64,000 bases of DNA from Nitrososphaerota archaeon (GCA_021324115.1 JAJPJS010000008.1:84160-148159), one strand, 5' to 3'. Shown: positions 35,373 through 44,560, counted from the stretch's first letter. Notes: a model not told the origin generated them from the letters alone. Made by a program: numbers and translations.

Positions 35373-35993
35373 ATGAGCTGGGGAGAGTCGCAGGTATGGC
35401 TGCAGGGAGACTCGAATGCCAAATACTATCAGGACCTTCTTGAGGATGCCAGGACAAAACCCGCAAGGGACTCAAAAAGAAAGAAGATCATAAAGCCAAA
35501 CGAGATGCCTTGGGAACTTTCGCCACACGGAATATTGAAGCATATGGTAAACGAAAGCATGAACACCAGACTCGAAACTTTGGACGTCTACATGCAGATC
35601 ATACCGCCGGGAAGCAGGTCAGGCAGGCATCGGCACCTGGCCGAGGAGGCGCTTTACATTCTTGAAGGCGAGGGTTACGACATTCACGTCGACTGTGATG
35701 TCGAGATAACGGATACGTATCACTGGATACCTCAGAAGGAGTCCAAGAGATTCGATTGGCAGGAGGGCGACGTTGTATACATACCTCCGAACACCATACA
35801 TCAACACTTTAACGCCTCAAAGGACAAGCCGGCAAGGTTGATATCCGCCACCAACAGAATATACAAACACTCCGGGTTGAATGACCTTGAACAGCTTGAG
35901 AACGCACCCGAGTACACTCCCAATACACAGCTCGACGCCAAGCGGGTTGACGAAATGATAAGGAAGGCCATTCAGGTCGCCGCCCGCAGTTGA
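35373..35993 (+). CDS. Single-domain cupin (2)
   Basis: 206 residues, complete metal ligand set in R-H-R-H-L-A-E-E and H-Q-H-F-N, with an acidic insert between them (DIHVDCDVEITDTYHW). Extra N-terminal helix and a C-terminal helical tail. Same N-A-S-x-x-K-P-A-R tail motif as the other cupins. Directly after cupin 1 without spacing, and a TTGA overlap links it to the decarboxylase-like gene. Confidence 0.75.
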   Translation: MSWGESQVWLQGDSNAKYYQDLLEDARTKPARDSKRKKIIKPNEMPWELSPHGILKHMVNESMNTRLETLDVYMQIIPPGSRSGRHRHLAEEALYILEGEGYDIHVDCDVEITDTYHWIPQKESKRFDWQEGDVVYIPPNTIHQHFNASKDKPARLISATNRIYKHSGLNDLEQLENAPEYTPNTQLDAKRVDEMIRKAIQVAARS

Positions 35994-37069
35994 GTCGCAA
36001 TATTCATTTAGTCCTTGCCCAAATCGCTTCACGACAGGATTTGTCAAAACTCAGACTTACGCTCGCATGCTGGGATTATGATAGGACGAGGCCGCTCATG
36101 GATGGAGTTGTTAAGCCAGAAGGAATAGACCTGAATTACATCCCCATGTGGGTGGAGGAAACATTCTACAGGATGCTGAACAATAAGGAGTTCGATGCTT
36201 CAGAGATGTCTCTTTCCGCCTACACATCCCTTGTGTCAAGGGGCGTTGATACCTTCACTGCGATACCTGTCTTTCCTTCTAGAACGTTCAGGCACAGATC
36301 CATCTATGTGAGCAAGAAGAGCGGGATCAGGGAACCCAAAGAGCTTGCAGGCAAAAAGGTTGGAGTACAGAGGTACAGGCAGACTGCTGGTGTGTGGATC
36401 CGTGGAATTCTGGAAGAATACTACAATCTTCCTGTAGAAAGTGTAACCTACATTGCCGGGGGGCTCGAACTACCCGAAAGGGAGTCGAGGTTCTGGGGGC
36501 TTTCAGACAGAGGAGAAAAGATATTCAACCCCAACATAAAGCTGGTGGATATTGGTAATGCGGGTAACCTGTCCGCGATGCTTGAAAGGGGAGAAATAGA
36601 TGCCCTTTACAGCGCGAGGATGCCATCCAGCTTTGTGAAAGGTGAAGGTGTCGAGCGCCTCTTTCCTAACTATGAAGAAGAGGAAAAACAGTACTTCCGC
36701 AAATCAGGCATATTCCCGATCATGCATACGATAGTCATCAGGCGTGACGTTTATCAGTCAAACAGGTGGGTTGCACTTTCATTACTCAAGGCGTTTCAGC
36801 GCTCGAAGGAGGTCGCATATCGGGAAAATTATCAAACCGGGGCGCTGAGGTACATGCTACCCTGGATGAACAGGGAAATAGAAGAGGCCACTGCACTCAT
36901 GGGCGAAGACTACTGGCCGTACGGGTTCGAAGAGAACAAGAAGCTTCTGAAAACATTTCTGGACTATTCTTATTCTCAAGGTTTGCTCGAGAGAAAGGTG
37001 GAACCCAAGGAGCTGTTTGCCGAAGAAACGCTCGAACCTTTCAAAAAGGATGCTCATTCACCCATGTAA
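35990..37069 (+). CDS. 4,5-dihydroxyphthalate-decarboxylase-like protein (periplasmic-binding fold)
   Basis: 359 residues. LTLACWDYDRTRPLMDGVVKPEGIDLNYIP is the recognisable start of the Pht5 family, which shares the type-II substrate-binding fold (NMT1-like) but is cytosolic here, with no signal peptide. Pht5 decarboxylates 4,5-dihydroxyphthalate to protocatechuate. Some relatives are annotated as ABC receptors, so function is uncertain. The TTG start overlaps the cupin stop; a TTG at 36041 would give the usual S-K-L-R-L-T-L start and is an alternative. Confidence 0.75.
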   Translation: MSRNIHLVLAQIASRQDLSKLRLTLACWDYDRTRPLMDGVVKPEGIDLNYIPMWVEETFYRMLNNKEFDASEMSLSAYTSLVSRGVDTFTAIPVFPSRTFRHRSIYVSKKSGIREPKELAGKKVGVQRYRQTAGVWIRGILEEYYNLPVESVTYIAGGLELPERESRFWGLSDRGEKIFNPNIKLVDIGNAGNLSAMLERGEIDALYSARMPSSFVKGEGVERLFPNYEEEEKQYFRKSGIFPIMHTIVIRRDVYQSNRWVALSLLKAFQRSKEVAYRENYQTGALRYMLPWMNREIEEATALMGEDYWPYGFEENKKLLKTFLDYSYSQGLLERKVEPKELFAEETLEPFKKDAHSPM

Positions 37070-37088
37070 GGAAACCATTTTGTAATGG

Positions 37089-38108
37089 ATGCCATTCTTA
37101 TATGATGTGCGAATAATAGATGCTTCGACCCACATAACGCCAATCGAATACACAAGACGACTCTCCACCTCCAAGAACAAACCTGCAAGGGATGCGGCTC
37201 GCACCGTAATTCGGCTCTCTGAACGTTACCGTCATTTTTCGGACGTGAATGAGAGGCTGGCCGCGATGGACAGGTATGGCTACAGTTCAGAGGTCACGAT
37301 GGTTCACAGCATAATCGAGCCCAATATATTCGATTTCACATCACAAGAAAAGTTCGATTTGTGTCAGGGACTGAACAGTGAACTTTCGTCTCTATCACGT
37401 GACTCCGGCAGGCGCCTATTTGCTCTGGCTTCTGTACCGCTGGAAAGTCCAGAAATGTGTGAGAATGAGATGGAAAGATCGATGAAAAAACTGGGATTGA
37501 AAGGTTTCATGGTACCCACGAATGTGATGGGTAAGCCTCTCGACTCCTTCGAACACTTCTGGTCAAAGGCTGAATCTCTGGATGCGACTGTATACGTACA
37601 CCCGGTCGACCCGTCCGGTATGGAACATAGGACATATGAAAGGGAGTACGACCTTGCGCACGTCTTTGGTTGGCCCTATGAGACAACGCTTACCCTCACA
37701 AGGTTGGCTTTGGCTGGCATTCTAAAAAGGCATCCAAACCTGAAGGTAGTGGCCCATCATATGGGAGGCATGATACCTTTTTTCATGGGCAGGATAAAGG
37801 AATCCTACAGCAAGGCAGGGTCAGCTGTAAACGACGCCGGTGAAAGGCTGCTGGGGTCTTCTCCTCAGGAGTATTTGATGAAACTCTATTATGATACAGC
37901 TGTCGGCGGCAGTGAGCCGAGCCTGAAATGTGGCCTCCAGACCTTTGGGGCGGAACGGATAATTTTTGCCACGGATTTCCCCTGGGGACCCAAAGGAGGA
38001 ATCGACAGGATATCGTCATATCCTGAGCACATGTATCGCCTCGATCTATCCGCCGAGGAGCTGAACAGGATATTCTATGTGAATGTTGAGAAGCTGATTC
38101 TGACATGA
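37089..38108 (+). CDS. ACMSD-like amidohydrolase (decarboxylase type)
   Basis: 339 residues of the amidohydrolase-2 group that decarboxylates or hydrolyses aromatic acids. Ligands: the first-strand D-A-S-T-H has Ser instead of the first His of H-x-H; the later H in VHPVDP, HHMGG and the Asp in ATDFPWG are kept. Related enzymes include 2-amino-3-carboxymuconate 6-semialdehyde decarboxylase and gamma-resorcylate decarboxylase. It lies 19 bases after the Pht5-like gene in the same operon. Confidence 0.75.
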   Translation: MPFLYDVRIIDASTHITPIEYTRRLSTSKNKPARDAARTVIRLSERYRHFSDVNERLAAMDRYGYSSEVTMVHSIIEPNIFDFTSQEKFDLCQGLNSELSSLSRDSGRRLFALASVPLESPEMCENEMERSMKKLGLKGFMVPTNVMGKPLDSFEHFWSKAESLDATVYVHPVDPSGMEHRTYEREYDLAHVFGWPYETTLTLTRLALAGILKRHPNLKVVAHHMGGMIPFFMGRIKESYSKAGSAVNDAGERLLGSSPQEYLMKLYYDTAVGGSEPSLKCGLQTFGAERIIFATDFPWGPKGGIDRISSYPEHMYRLDLSAEELNRIFYVNVEKLILT

Positions 38109-38171
38109 TTCGGAGAAATCGGACCGAGAAAGACTCAAAAGCCCGGTTCATTAAATGGAACGTGACCTGAG

Positions 38172-38984
38172 TTGAACTCCGTTACTGTGGGCGGAAGGAC
38201 GTTCACATTCTATGATGCAGGCAAGGGTCCCGCCATCGTTTTCCTTCACAGCTTCGGACACAACAAGCTCATGTGGCTCCCTCAGCTCGATGCTCTAACT
38301 TCTCAAGGTTACCGTGTGTTGGCAGCAGATTTCGAGGGGCATGGGGGAACGTATTTCGACCCCCACGGATACTCCATTGACAGGCTGGCTGATGATACCA
38401 TACAACTGCTGAGCCATCTGGGTGTATCTTCGGCAGTTTTTGCTGGCATCTCCATGGGCGGCTATGTGGCCCTCAAGATCTGGAAAAAGCAACCCAGTCT
38501 TTTCAGAGGGCTGATTCTGAGCAATACCAAGGCGGAGCCGGACACTCCAGAAATCATGGAAAGAAGGGACAGGCAGATAGACTTCATAAAGAAACATGGA
38601 ACGTCCGCCTTCGTGAATGAATATGCGCCGAAGCGTCTTTCGCCTCTAACAATTTCTTCAAAGCCATGGGTGCTCGATTTCATATCGTACCTCAATCGCA
38701 GCATACCATCCGATGTTCTAATAGCAACCCTGTGGGCCATGAAAGAGCGGACGGATGATACGCCTCTCTTGGATCATATAACCGTCCCAACACTGATAAT
38801 TGTCGGCGGAGATGACAGGCATATACCAGTCAATGCGAGTCAAACCCTCAGCAGTAGAATAAAAAAATCAACCCTTGTTACGCTTGATGGAACGTCGCAT
38901 GTAAGCAACCTTGAGGACCCAGATCGATACAATTCACATATTCTGAATTATCTAAAAGCTCTTGACACCAAGGAATCTTTTTAA
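38172..38984 (+). CDS. Alpha/beta hydrolase
   Basis: 270 residues. The oxyanion strand (VFLHSFGHNKLMW), the nucleophile in G-I-S-M-G-G (S near 97), the acid in G-G-D-D-R-H-I-P and the His in G-T-S-H-V are in the right order for a serine hydrolase. Typical roles in such operons are enol-lactone hydrolysis or meta-cleavage product hydrolysis. TTG start, 63 bases after the amidohydrolase gene. Confidence 0.82.
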   Translation: MNSVTVGGRTFTFYDAGKGPAIVFLHSFGHNKLMWLPQLDALTSQGYRVLAADFEGHGGTYFDPHGYSIDRLADDTIQLLSHLGVSSAVFAGISMGGYVALKIWKKQPSLFRGLILSNTKAEPDTPEIMERRDRQIDFIKKHGTSAFVNEYAPKRLSPLTISSKPWVLDFISYLNRSIPSDVLIATLWAMKERTDDTPLLDHITVPTLIIVGGDDRHIPVNASQTLSSRIKKSTLVTLDGTSHVSNLEDPDRYNSHILNYLKALDTKESF

Positions 38985-39007
38985 GCGAATTTTGGTTCAT
39001 CCAATGC

Positions 39008-39922
39008 ATGAAGTTAGTCACCTTCTCGTTGGGACAAAACGCCCAAACCAGTCTGGGAGTTGTTCAGGGGGACAGGATAGTGGACCTGAAAAACTTGTAT
39101 CGTAACTTGTATTCGGGTGAACCTCCTAACTGGTTTTCCGATGTCGGGTCACTGTTGAACGGGGGAGAGGCTGCCATGGAACTTGCCAGAGATGTAGCAA
39201 GGCTAGCGAACACTCAGCGGTCGGGGGATGTACTGCTTGGCTTGGATTCCGTGTACTACCATCCTCCGGTACCCAGACCTGGCAAGATATTGTGCATAGC
39301 AGCAAATTATGCAGAGCATTCGAAAGAAGTGGGTGGAACCGTCTCGGAAGAACCCTACATCTTCACCAAACTTCAGACCTGCTTGGTCGGACATAGGTGG
39401 CCGATCACAATGCCACGTGTTACGAAACAGTTTGACCATGAAATTGAACTTGCGGTTGTAATAGGAAAACGGGGGAAGTACATTTCTCGAGAGAATGCAC
39501 TTGATCACGTCGCCGGTTACACAGTCTTCAACGATGTGAGTTCAAGGGATTTCAGATTCCATAAAGTCGAGCGATACAAGATGAACTGGCTGAGGTTGAA
39601 AAGTATGGACGGCGCCGCCCCGAATGGCCCCTGGCTTGTTACAAAGGACGAGGTGGATGATCCTCACAACCTGAGGCTGGTTCAGAGGGTGAATGGTGAG
39701 GTAAGACAGGACGGCTCAACGAGTAAAATGACCTTCAAGATTCAGGAGATAATAGAGTATACATCGGTCGGTATCACACTTTTACCGGGCGATATAATAT
39801 CCACAGGAACTCCTCCCGGCGTGGGCCTTGCTACGGGTAAATTCCTGAAAGCTGGAGACGTCCTAGAATCCGAAATTGAGAAGATTGGCACCCTTGTAAA
39901 CCCAGTCGAATCAGAACCCTAG
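39008..39922 (+). CDS. Fumarylacetoacetate hydrolase family protein
   Basis: 304 residues with the FAH C-terminal catalytic domain: F-D-H-E-I-E-L-A-V-V-I-G-K (metal ligand Glu residues), D-V-S-S-R-D, K-S-M-D-G-A-A-P-N-G-P and S-T-G-T-P-P-G-V-G. Such enzymes cleave fumarylpyruvate or acylpyruvates after gentisate-type ring opening, or act as decarboxylases. Together with the gentisate-dioxygenase-like gene this supports ring degradation. Last gene of the plus operon. Confidence 0.88.
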   Translation: MKLVTFSLGQNAQTSLGVVQGDRIVDLKNLYRNLYSGEPPNWFSDVGSLLNGGEAAMELARDVARLANTQRSGDVLLGLDSVYYHPPVPRPGKILCIAANYAEHSKEVGGTVSEEPYIFTKLQTCLVGHRWPITMPRVTKQFDHEIELAVVIGKRGKYISRENALDHVAGYTVFNDVSSRDFRFHKVERYKMNWLRLKSMDGAAPNGPWLVTKDEVDDPHNLRLVQRVNGEVRQDGSTSKMTFKIQEIIEYTSVGITLLPGDIISTGTPPGVGLATGKFLKAGDVLESEIEKIGTLVNPVESEP

Positions 39923-39946
39923 TTGCATGATTTCCAAGACAAGATA

Positions 39947-40219
39947 TCACTTTCGATCTGGTAGACTGTATTTTCTTTTGGCGAAATAATTGGGGCAGTT
40001 CGATGGGCTGCACGGCTTGATGTATTTATCATCAAACCCACCCACATTCTTCCAATCTTCTAGGAATTTGTCCATCGTCATGGTGTTACGCAAAACGCCC
40101 ATCAAGGAGGCGGCACAAAACAGAGAGCCATCTTCGTCTATTCTGAGATACTTACATTCTGGAGCCTTCATCCAGCCCGCCTCCCGTACAGCCAGATGAA
40201 GCATTTTGCTCTGGCTCAT
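39947..40219 (-). CDS. Small four-Cys protein
   Basis: 90 residues with four Cys: E-C-K-Y-L and F-C-A-A-S in the first half, P-C-S-P-S-N-C-P near residue 69-74. The arrangement suggests a zinc or iron-sulfur site. No membrane helix. Unknown family. It converges on the FAH gene, so it is not part of that operon. Confidence 0.6.
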   Translation of the reverse strand: MSQSKMLHLAVREAGWMKAPECKYLRIDEDGSLFCAASLMGVLRNTMTMDKFLEDWKNVGGFDDKYIKPCSPSNCPNYFAKRKYSLPDRK

Positions 40220-40351
40220 TCCCTCATTTAGACCACTCTGGTATTATTTACGTCGATGTATACAGTTGTATACATTTGAGCCCTCTTTTCTCCCCGAACC
40301 AAGCATACAGAATCAGAAGGATTTTTATTCCCTTGTAGCATTCACCGGTCT

Positions 40352-41143
40352 ATGGAACTGGGAATAAGAGGCAAGGTAGCGCTTGTTACAGCCGCCAGCA
40401 AGGGAATAGGGTACGGCGTAGCCAAGGTACTCCTGCAGGAGGGGGCAAGGGTGGTTATAACTTCGAGAAGCATGGACAATCTGAGGGCGGCGGAGAGCAG
40501 CCTGAAAGCAGATAGCAGTTTTGACGTAACTTCATTTCAGGCAGACCTTACACTCGAAGACGACCTGGTGAAACTGAATGATTTCATATCAAAGCAATAC
40601 GACGGTGTCGATATACTTGCGTACAATACAGGACCTCCGAAGATTGGGAGATTTGCCGACCTTGACCTACAGGACTGGGAGTATGCGACGAAACTGCTGC
40701 TGATGAGCGCCGTTTCATTATGTCACAAGCTTACACCCAGTATGGTGACGAAGAGGTGGGGTAGACTGATATTCATTACATCGCTCACACTGCGCGAACC
40801 TAGGCCAAACTTGGTACTTTCAAACACAGTGAGGCTGGCCGTGGCAGGCCTTATGAAGTCACTCTCTGTAGAATTCGGTCCATATGGTATCACTTCAAAT
40901 GGAATAGCGCAGGGCCACATCATGACGGACAGAACCAAGCAGACATCGGAGTTTGAAGCCAAGAGGTCGGGTCGTTCGGTTGAGGAAGTGATAGCCGATT
41001 CTGTAAAGCAGGTACCTTCTGGAAGACTTGGTACACCGGAAGAGATCGGTAATCTGGTTGCCTTCCTAGCAAGCGATAAGGCTTCATATGTAAATGGGGT
41101 AATGATAGGTATCGATGGCGGCCTTGTAAGATCATTATTCTGA
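40352..41143 (+). CDS. SDR-family oxidoreductase lacking the classical YxxxK
   Basis: 263 residues with the Rossmann start K-V-A-L-V-T-A-A-S-K-G-I-G (NAD(P) binding). The classical catalytic Tyr and Lys are replaced: the helix reads L-S-N-T-V-R-L-A-V-A-G-L-M-K-S, putting Ser and Arg at the Tyr and Lys places. From memory a 3-oxoacyl reductase-like SDR subgroup shows the same change (TTHB020-like); not checked. A TATA-like TTTTTATTC is near 40321-40329. It may belong to the island or be separate. Confidence 0.75.
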   Translation: MELGIRGKVALVTAASKGIGYGVAKVLLQEGARVVITSRSMDNLRAAESSLKADSSFDVTSFQADLTLEDDLVKLNDFISKQYDGVDILAYNTGPPKIGRFADLDLQDWEYATKLLLMSAVSLCHKLTPSMVTKRWGRLIFITSLTLREPRPNLVLSNTVRLAVAGLMKSLSVEFGPYGITSNGIAQGHIMTDRTKQTSEFEAKRSGRSVEEVIADSVKQVPSGRLGTPEEIGNLVAFLASDKASYVNGVMIGIDGGLVRSLF

Positions 41144-41147
41144 TCAT

Positions 41148-42476
41148 TTAAGCAACTACTCGTCGTGAGAAGACCGGCCTGTACTTGGGGATTCGGAAAT
41201 CTTGATTCCAAACCTCACAACTGATTGGTACCCCTTCACCCAGAAATCCTTTCAGGATATGTACAATATCCGATTTAATGACCTCAAAACCGTGGCAAGG
41301 CGGAAGTCTCACCCGAATGTCACCTGCTTCATTTTGCTCTATCTGAAAATCCGTGACACCTACCTGCCTCTCAATCGTTCGGATTATCTCCCGTGAATAC
41401 ACCCTTGTGCCTGCCGGAGTTACAAGAACTTCCTGAGGTCTGCCAACCACCTGAGATAATCTCGCCAACCTGGATCCGCATTCACATCCGTCGCTGGGGC
41501 CGACGACAGCAATGTCTCCCAGCTTGTACCGTATGAAGGGCATTAGCGTGTTTTCAAGATTCGTTATGACGACTTCGCCAGATTCTCCTGGACCAACCTT
41601 ATGACCATCCTTCAACACTTCCACAATAAGATGGGGTTGCAAGTGTAGGCCATCATGAGCTGCACATTCAAGGCCAATAGAACCAAACTCCATCGCACCA
41701 TAAGTTTCGAATACCTCCGACCCGAGAGAAGCATGAATATCTTTCTTGCAGCTTTCAGTAATGATCTCTCCTGTAATAAGGACCTTATTAATTTCCGGTC
41801 GTGGCGCATAGGACTCCAAAGCCTTCCCGAGTTTTCTCAAGTAGGACGCTCTAGAAAAAACCCCAGCAGGCTTGAATCGAATTACTTCTTCCACCATTTC
41901 TTCGACACTTCTTTGAAAACCCAATTTCTTCCATCTGAATGACATCAAACCAGGCGCTACCCAAGGACCAATCGTGGCTTTTTTTACTTCTCTAAGTGGA
42001 TTCGGAACTCGGTAACCTTTTGACGGCGCGATTTTCTGTGGCCCATAGAATTCTATGTTCATGACTTTTTGATTCAGACCTATTCCAAGTCTCCAAGTGT
42101 TTACAAATCTAAGAGCCGTAACATAATCGGCATATGCGTTACTCCAAAATATTTTAGAAGGTTTACCCGTCGTGCCTGTCGTATGCCTGATTAATACATT
42201 CCAAAGATGCATGTTATGCGCAAGAACTTCGGACTTCGGTTGGGACATAAGTTCAGATTTTGGAATTATTGGCAACTTTGCGAGGTCGTCTAGGGAGTGA
42301 ATTTCATCGGGTGTCAAGCCTGCTTGCCTCATCTTTCTCGAATAGAAAGGTACGTTTAGCCAGGCATATCGTACGAGTCGTTTGAGTTTCCACAGGGACT
42401 CCTGTTCAAGTTCCTTGACAGTAAATGTATGACGTCTGCGAATCTTGATATAATTATACAAAATTCTATTTAACAT
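41148..42476 (-). CDS. CapK/PaaK-family adenylate-forming protein
   Basis: About 442 residues related to phenylacetate-CoA ligase and CapK of capsule loci. The nucleotide motif H-T-T-G-T-T-G-K-P-S and the acidic motif E-T-Y-G-A-M-E-F-G are clear; R-Y-K-L-G-D and the late C-E-C-G also fit. The ATG at 42476 follows a strong AGGAGG five bases upstream. An earlier ATG (42509) lies before the Shine-Dalgarno and is less likely. It sits at the border between catabolic and glycan regions; either CoA ligation of an acid or capsule-type modification is possible. Confidence 0.78.
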   Translation of the reverse strand: MLNRILYNYIKIRRRHTFTVKELEQESLWKLKRLVRYAWLNVPFYSRKMRQAGLTPDEIHSLDDLAKLPIIPKSELMSQPKSEVLAHNMHLWNVLIRHTTGTTGKPSKIFWSNAYADYVTALRFVNTWRLGIGLNQKVMNIEFYGPQKIAPSKGYRVPNPLREVKKATIGPWVAPGLMSFRWKKLGFQRSVEEMVEEVIRFKPAGVFSRASYLRKLGKALESYAPRPEINKVLITGEIITESCKKDIHASLGSEVFETYGAMEFGSIGLECAAHDGLHLQPHLIVEVLKDGHKVGPGESGEVVITNLENTLMPFIRYKLGDIAVVGPSDGCECGSRLARLSQVVGRPQEVLVTPAGTRVYSREIIRTIERQVGVTDFQIEQNEAGDIRVRLPPCHGFEVIKSDIVHILKGFLGEGVPISCEVWNQDFRIPKYRPVFSRRVVA

Positions 42477-43162
42477 CTTGGCCTCCTGCAGAAAACACAC
42501 CGGGAACACCGCCAGAGGTGTTAGTAAAGTTTTCTTTTTTCTAGTCGGCTTCTAAATTTGTTTAGATTTTTGATTGCATATATGCGATATATGATGCATT
42601 ATCATATGTCGATAGTGTGTCGCGGTTACCATTCCCAGAGAGAGTAATGATGTATCACGATGCATCATATTAAAGGAAATATTGCTATAACAGAGAATTG
42701 CCTAGATGTCTTTGAGCAGTCTTCGAATTCGAAACTTCTTTTGAAAAACCCAAATTTGTTTTTAGAATCCTGCTGTTGATTCGCAAAGGATGATTCCGGT
42801 CGTTTAGCCCAAAAGATAACTGTGAACTAAATCTCATCGATGCAGACTTGATCGGATTTGCAGCCATTCCCCATTTGCCGCCCAAGGACGGTGGTTGAGA
42901 TTGATAAATCACCACCACCCTGCGGATATACAGTTTTTTCTCACAAGTTGCAGAAAACGTAGAATCGTCTAAAATCCACTAGTCCATAAACTGGCTCTTG
43001 CTATTTTTTCTCTCAAATTCCTGATTACTTCACTCAGTTTACATTCAAATCAAGCCACTTGAAACAGGACCCCTCAATTTGGAAATTTTGGTCTGGCATG
43101 TAAAGTGTGGGCAATGAACTTTGTCATATAAATTCATGCAGCTTGGTGGGGGAGTCGCGTCT
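42477..43162. other. A/T-rich intergenic region with palindromes
   Basis: About 690 bases without a supported gene. Around 42577-42670 three ATGATGCAT-like motifs occur: ATGATGCATTATCAT (42591-42605), ATGATGTATCA (~42647) and GATGCATCAT (~42659). Further on, GGTGGTTGA and TCACCACC (42889-42917) form a hairpin. The stretch is poorer in G/C than its surroundings and has no family similarity, so it may be a degraded or regulatory segment. Confidence 0.45.
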
Positions 43163-44560
43163 TCAACTTATAGCCGCACTCTCGAACGGGATTATTGTTC
43201 TTATTTTCGCTCTTGGTTCCTCTTGAACGAATTGAACATTGAATTTCATCTGTCCTTTTGTTATTTCTTGGAGCCTGGAAAGCACGTTCGATATCAGCAG
43301 CTCATCCACCTTTCTTTCAAATATCTTGATAATCGCTTCATCAGCAGACATACAAACGAGCTGGTAAGGGGGTATATCACGCACTCCGTCGAGCGAATTT
43401 ATTATCGATCTGGGAGAGACAATGGAGCCGTCAGCCAAATGAAGGAATTCAATGTTCCTCCCTTCGATTGACTTGATTGTTGGCAGGGATCTCCCGCAAG
43501 CACAATCGTTGTCCCCTAATACAACTGTATCTCCCACCTCGTATCTTATTAGGGGCATGGTATAATTTATCAAACTGGTAACCAAAAGACTTCCTCTTTC
43601 GCCGGGGGAACATGGATTCCCATCTCGCACAAATTCGAAGAAAAAAGTGTCCGAATTCAAATGGTATTCGTTTCTTTCATTGCACTGCCAGGCTAAAAGC
43701 CCAAATTCTCTGCTTCCATAGAAATCGTAAACTGGAGCACCAAAGAAAGACTCGAGTTCCCGTTTGACAGGTTTTGAAAGCAGGCTACCGTTGGAAATTA
43801 GAGCCTTAGGTGTAATCTTACTGTTTTGGCCGAGATCATTTTTCAGGCTCACCAAATACGCTGGTTGAGCTTCTATCACATCTGGTTCGAATCTCTGAAG
43901 CTCATTTATTATTTCACTACAGCTGTAGGTGATGTAGAAGGCCCGAGTGTAATGTTGTCTGACCTTCGATAAACTTAGCTTTATTCTATCAACCAGTTTC
44001 ATTTGGTTTGAAACAGGCTTTGGGTAAGTGAAAAATATCTTAGCGATTTTGTCCCACAACTCAATCCTGATTGCCTCGTTAGCACGCCGTCTGATCAGGA
44101 ATCTGTACCTTGCTGTCTTCTCATCTTCGTAAACCTTTGATGGGAACCCCGTCGTTCCCGAAGTGCTTATTTCTCTGATACTGTTACGTCGTTTTCTACC
44201 ACTCGGAAAGATTTGTCTGCCCAACATATCGAGATCCTCTTTGGACATCGGGGAAAGCTTCACCAATTCCCTCTGATTCTTGATTTCATCCGGCGAAATA
44301 CCCATTCTGCCAAAATTATAATGATGAAATGGTATGTTTTTAAAAGCGAATAGGAGCAAAGCTTTGAGACGTCTAAATTGGATATCATTGAGTTCCTCTT
44401 TTTTTATCCATTGATTCCTTCGGAGCGATTGCATATCAAGTTGATTAAATTCCATTACATTCCTCTTCAGTATCCTGCTCCTATTGACGTTATGAAGGCT
44501 TCGTTTAGAGCCCCAAAGTACCAAAGCCGTAGCAATCCCAGCAATCCAAGATTTTTTCAC
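43163..44560 (-). CDS. Second CapK/PaaK-like protein
   Basis: 465 residues. Adenylate-forming motifs I-S-T-S-G-T-T-G-F-P-S and Y-D-F-Y-G-S-R-E-F-G are present, with R-Y-E-V-G-D and C-A-C-G-R-S. A hydrophobic N-terminal segment (IAGIATALVLWG) precedes the family domain and may be an anchor or an over-long start; an internal ATG at residue 36 is an alternative. Codon and base composition is more A/T-rich than nearby catabolic genes. Homologues occur in capsule and archaeal glycan loci. Confidence 0.75.
   Translation of the reverse strand: MKKSWIAGIATALVLWGSKRSLHNVNRSRILKRNVMEFNQLDMQSLRRNQWIKKEELNDIQFRRLKALLLFAFKNIPFHHYNFGRMGISPDEIKNQRELVKLSPMSKEDLDMLGRQIFPSGRKRRNSIREISTSGTTGFPSKVYEDEKTARYRFLIRRRANEAIRIELWDKIAKIFFTYPKPVSNQMKLVDRIKLSLSKVRQHYTRAFYITYSCSEIINELQRFEPDVIEAQPAYLVSLKNDLGQNSKITPKALISNGSLLSKPVKRELESFFGAPVYDFYGSREFGLLAWQCNERNEYHLNSDTFFFEFVRDGNPCSPGERGSLLVTSLINYTMPLIRYEVGDTVVLGDNDCACGRSLPTIKSIEGRNIEFLHLADGSIVSPRSIINSLDGVRDIPPYQLVCMSADEAIIKIFERKVDELLISNVLSRLQEITKGQMKFNVQFVQEEPRAKIRTIIPFESAAIS

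Noticed and set aside
42685-42918. 77-codon minus-strand frame in the A/T-rich gap
   Set aside because: No start signal, no recognisable fold and located among palindromes; kept as intergenic.
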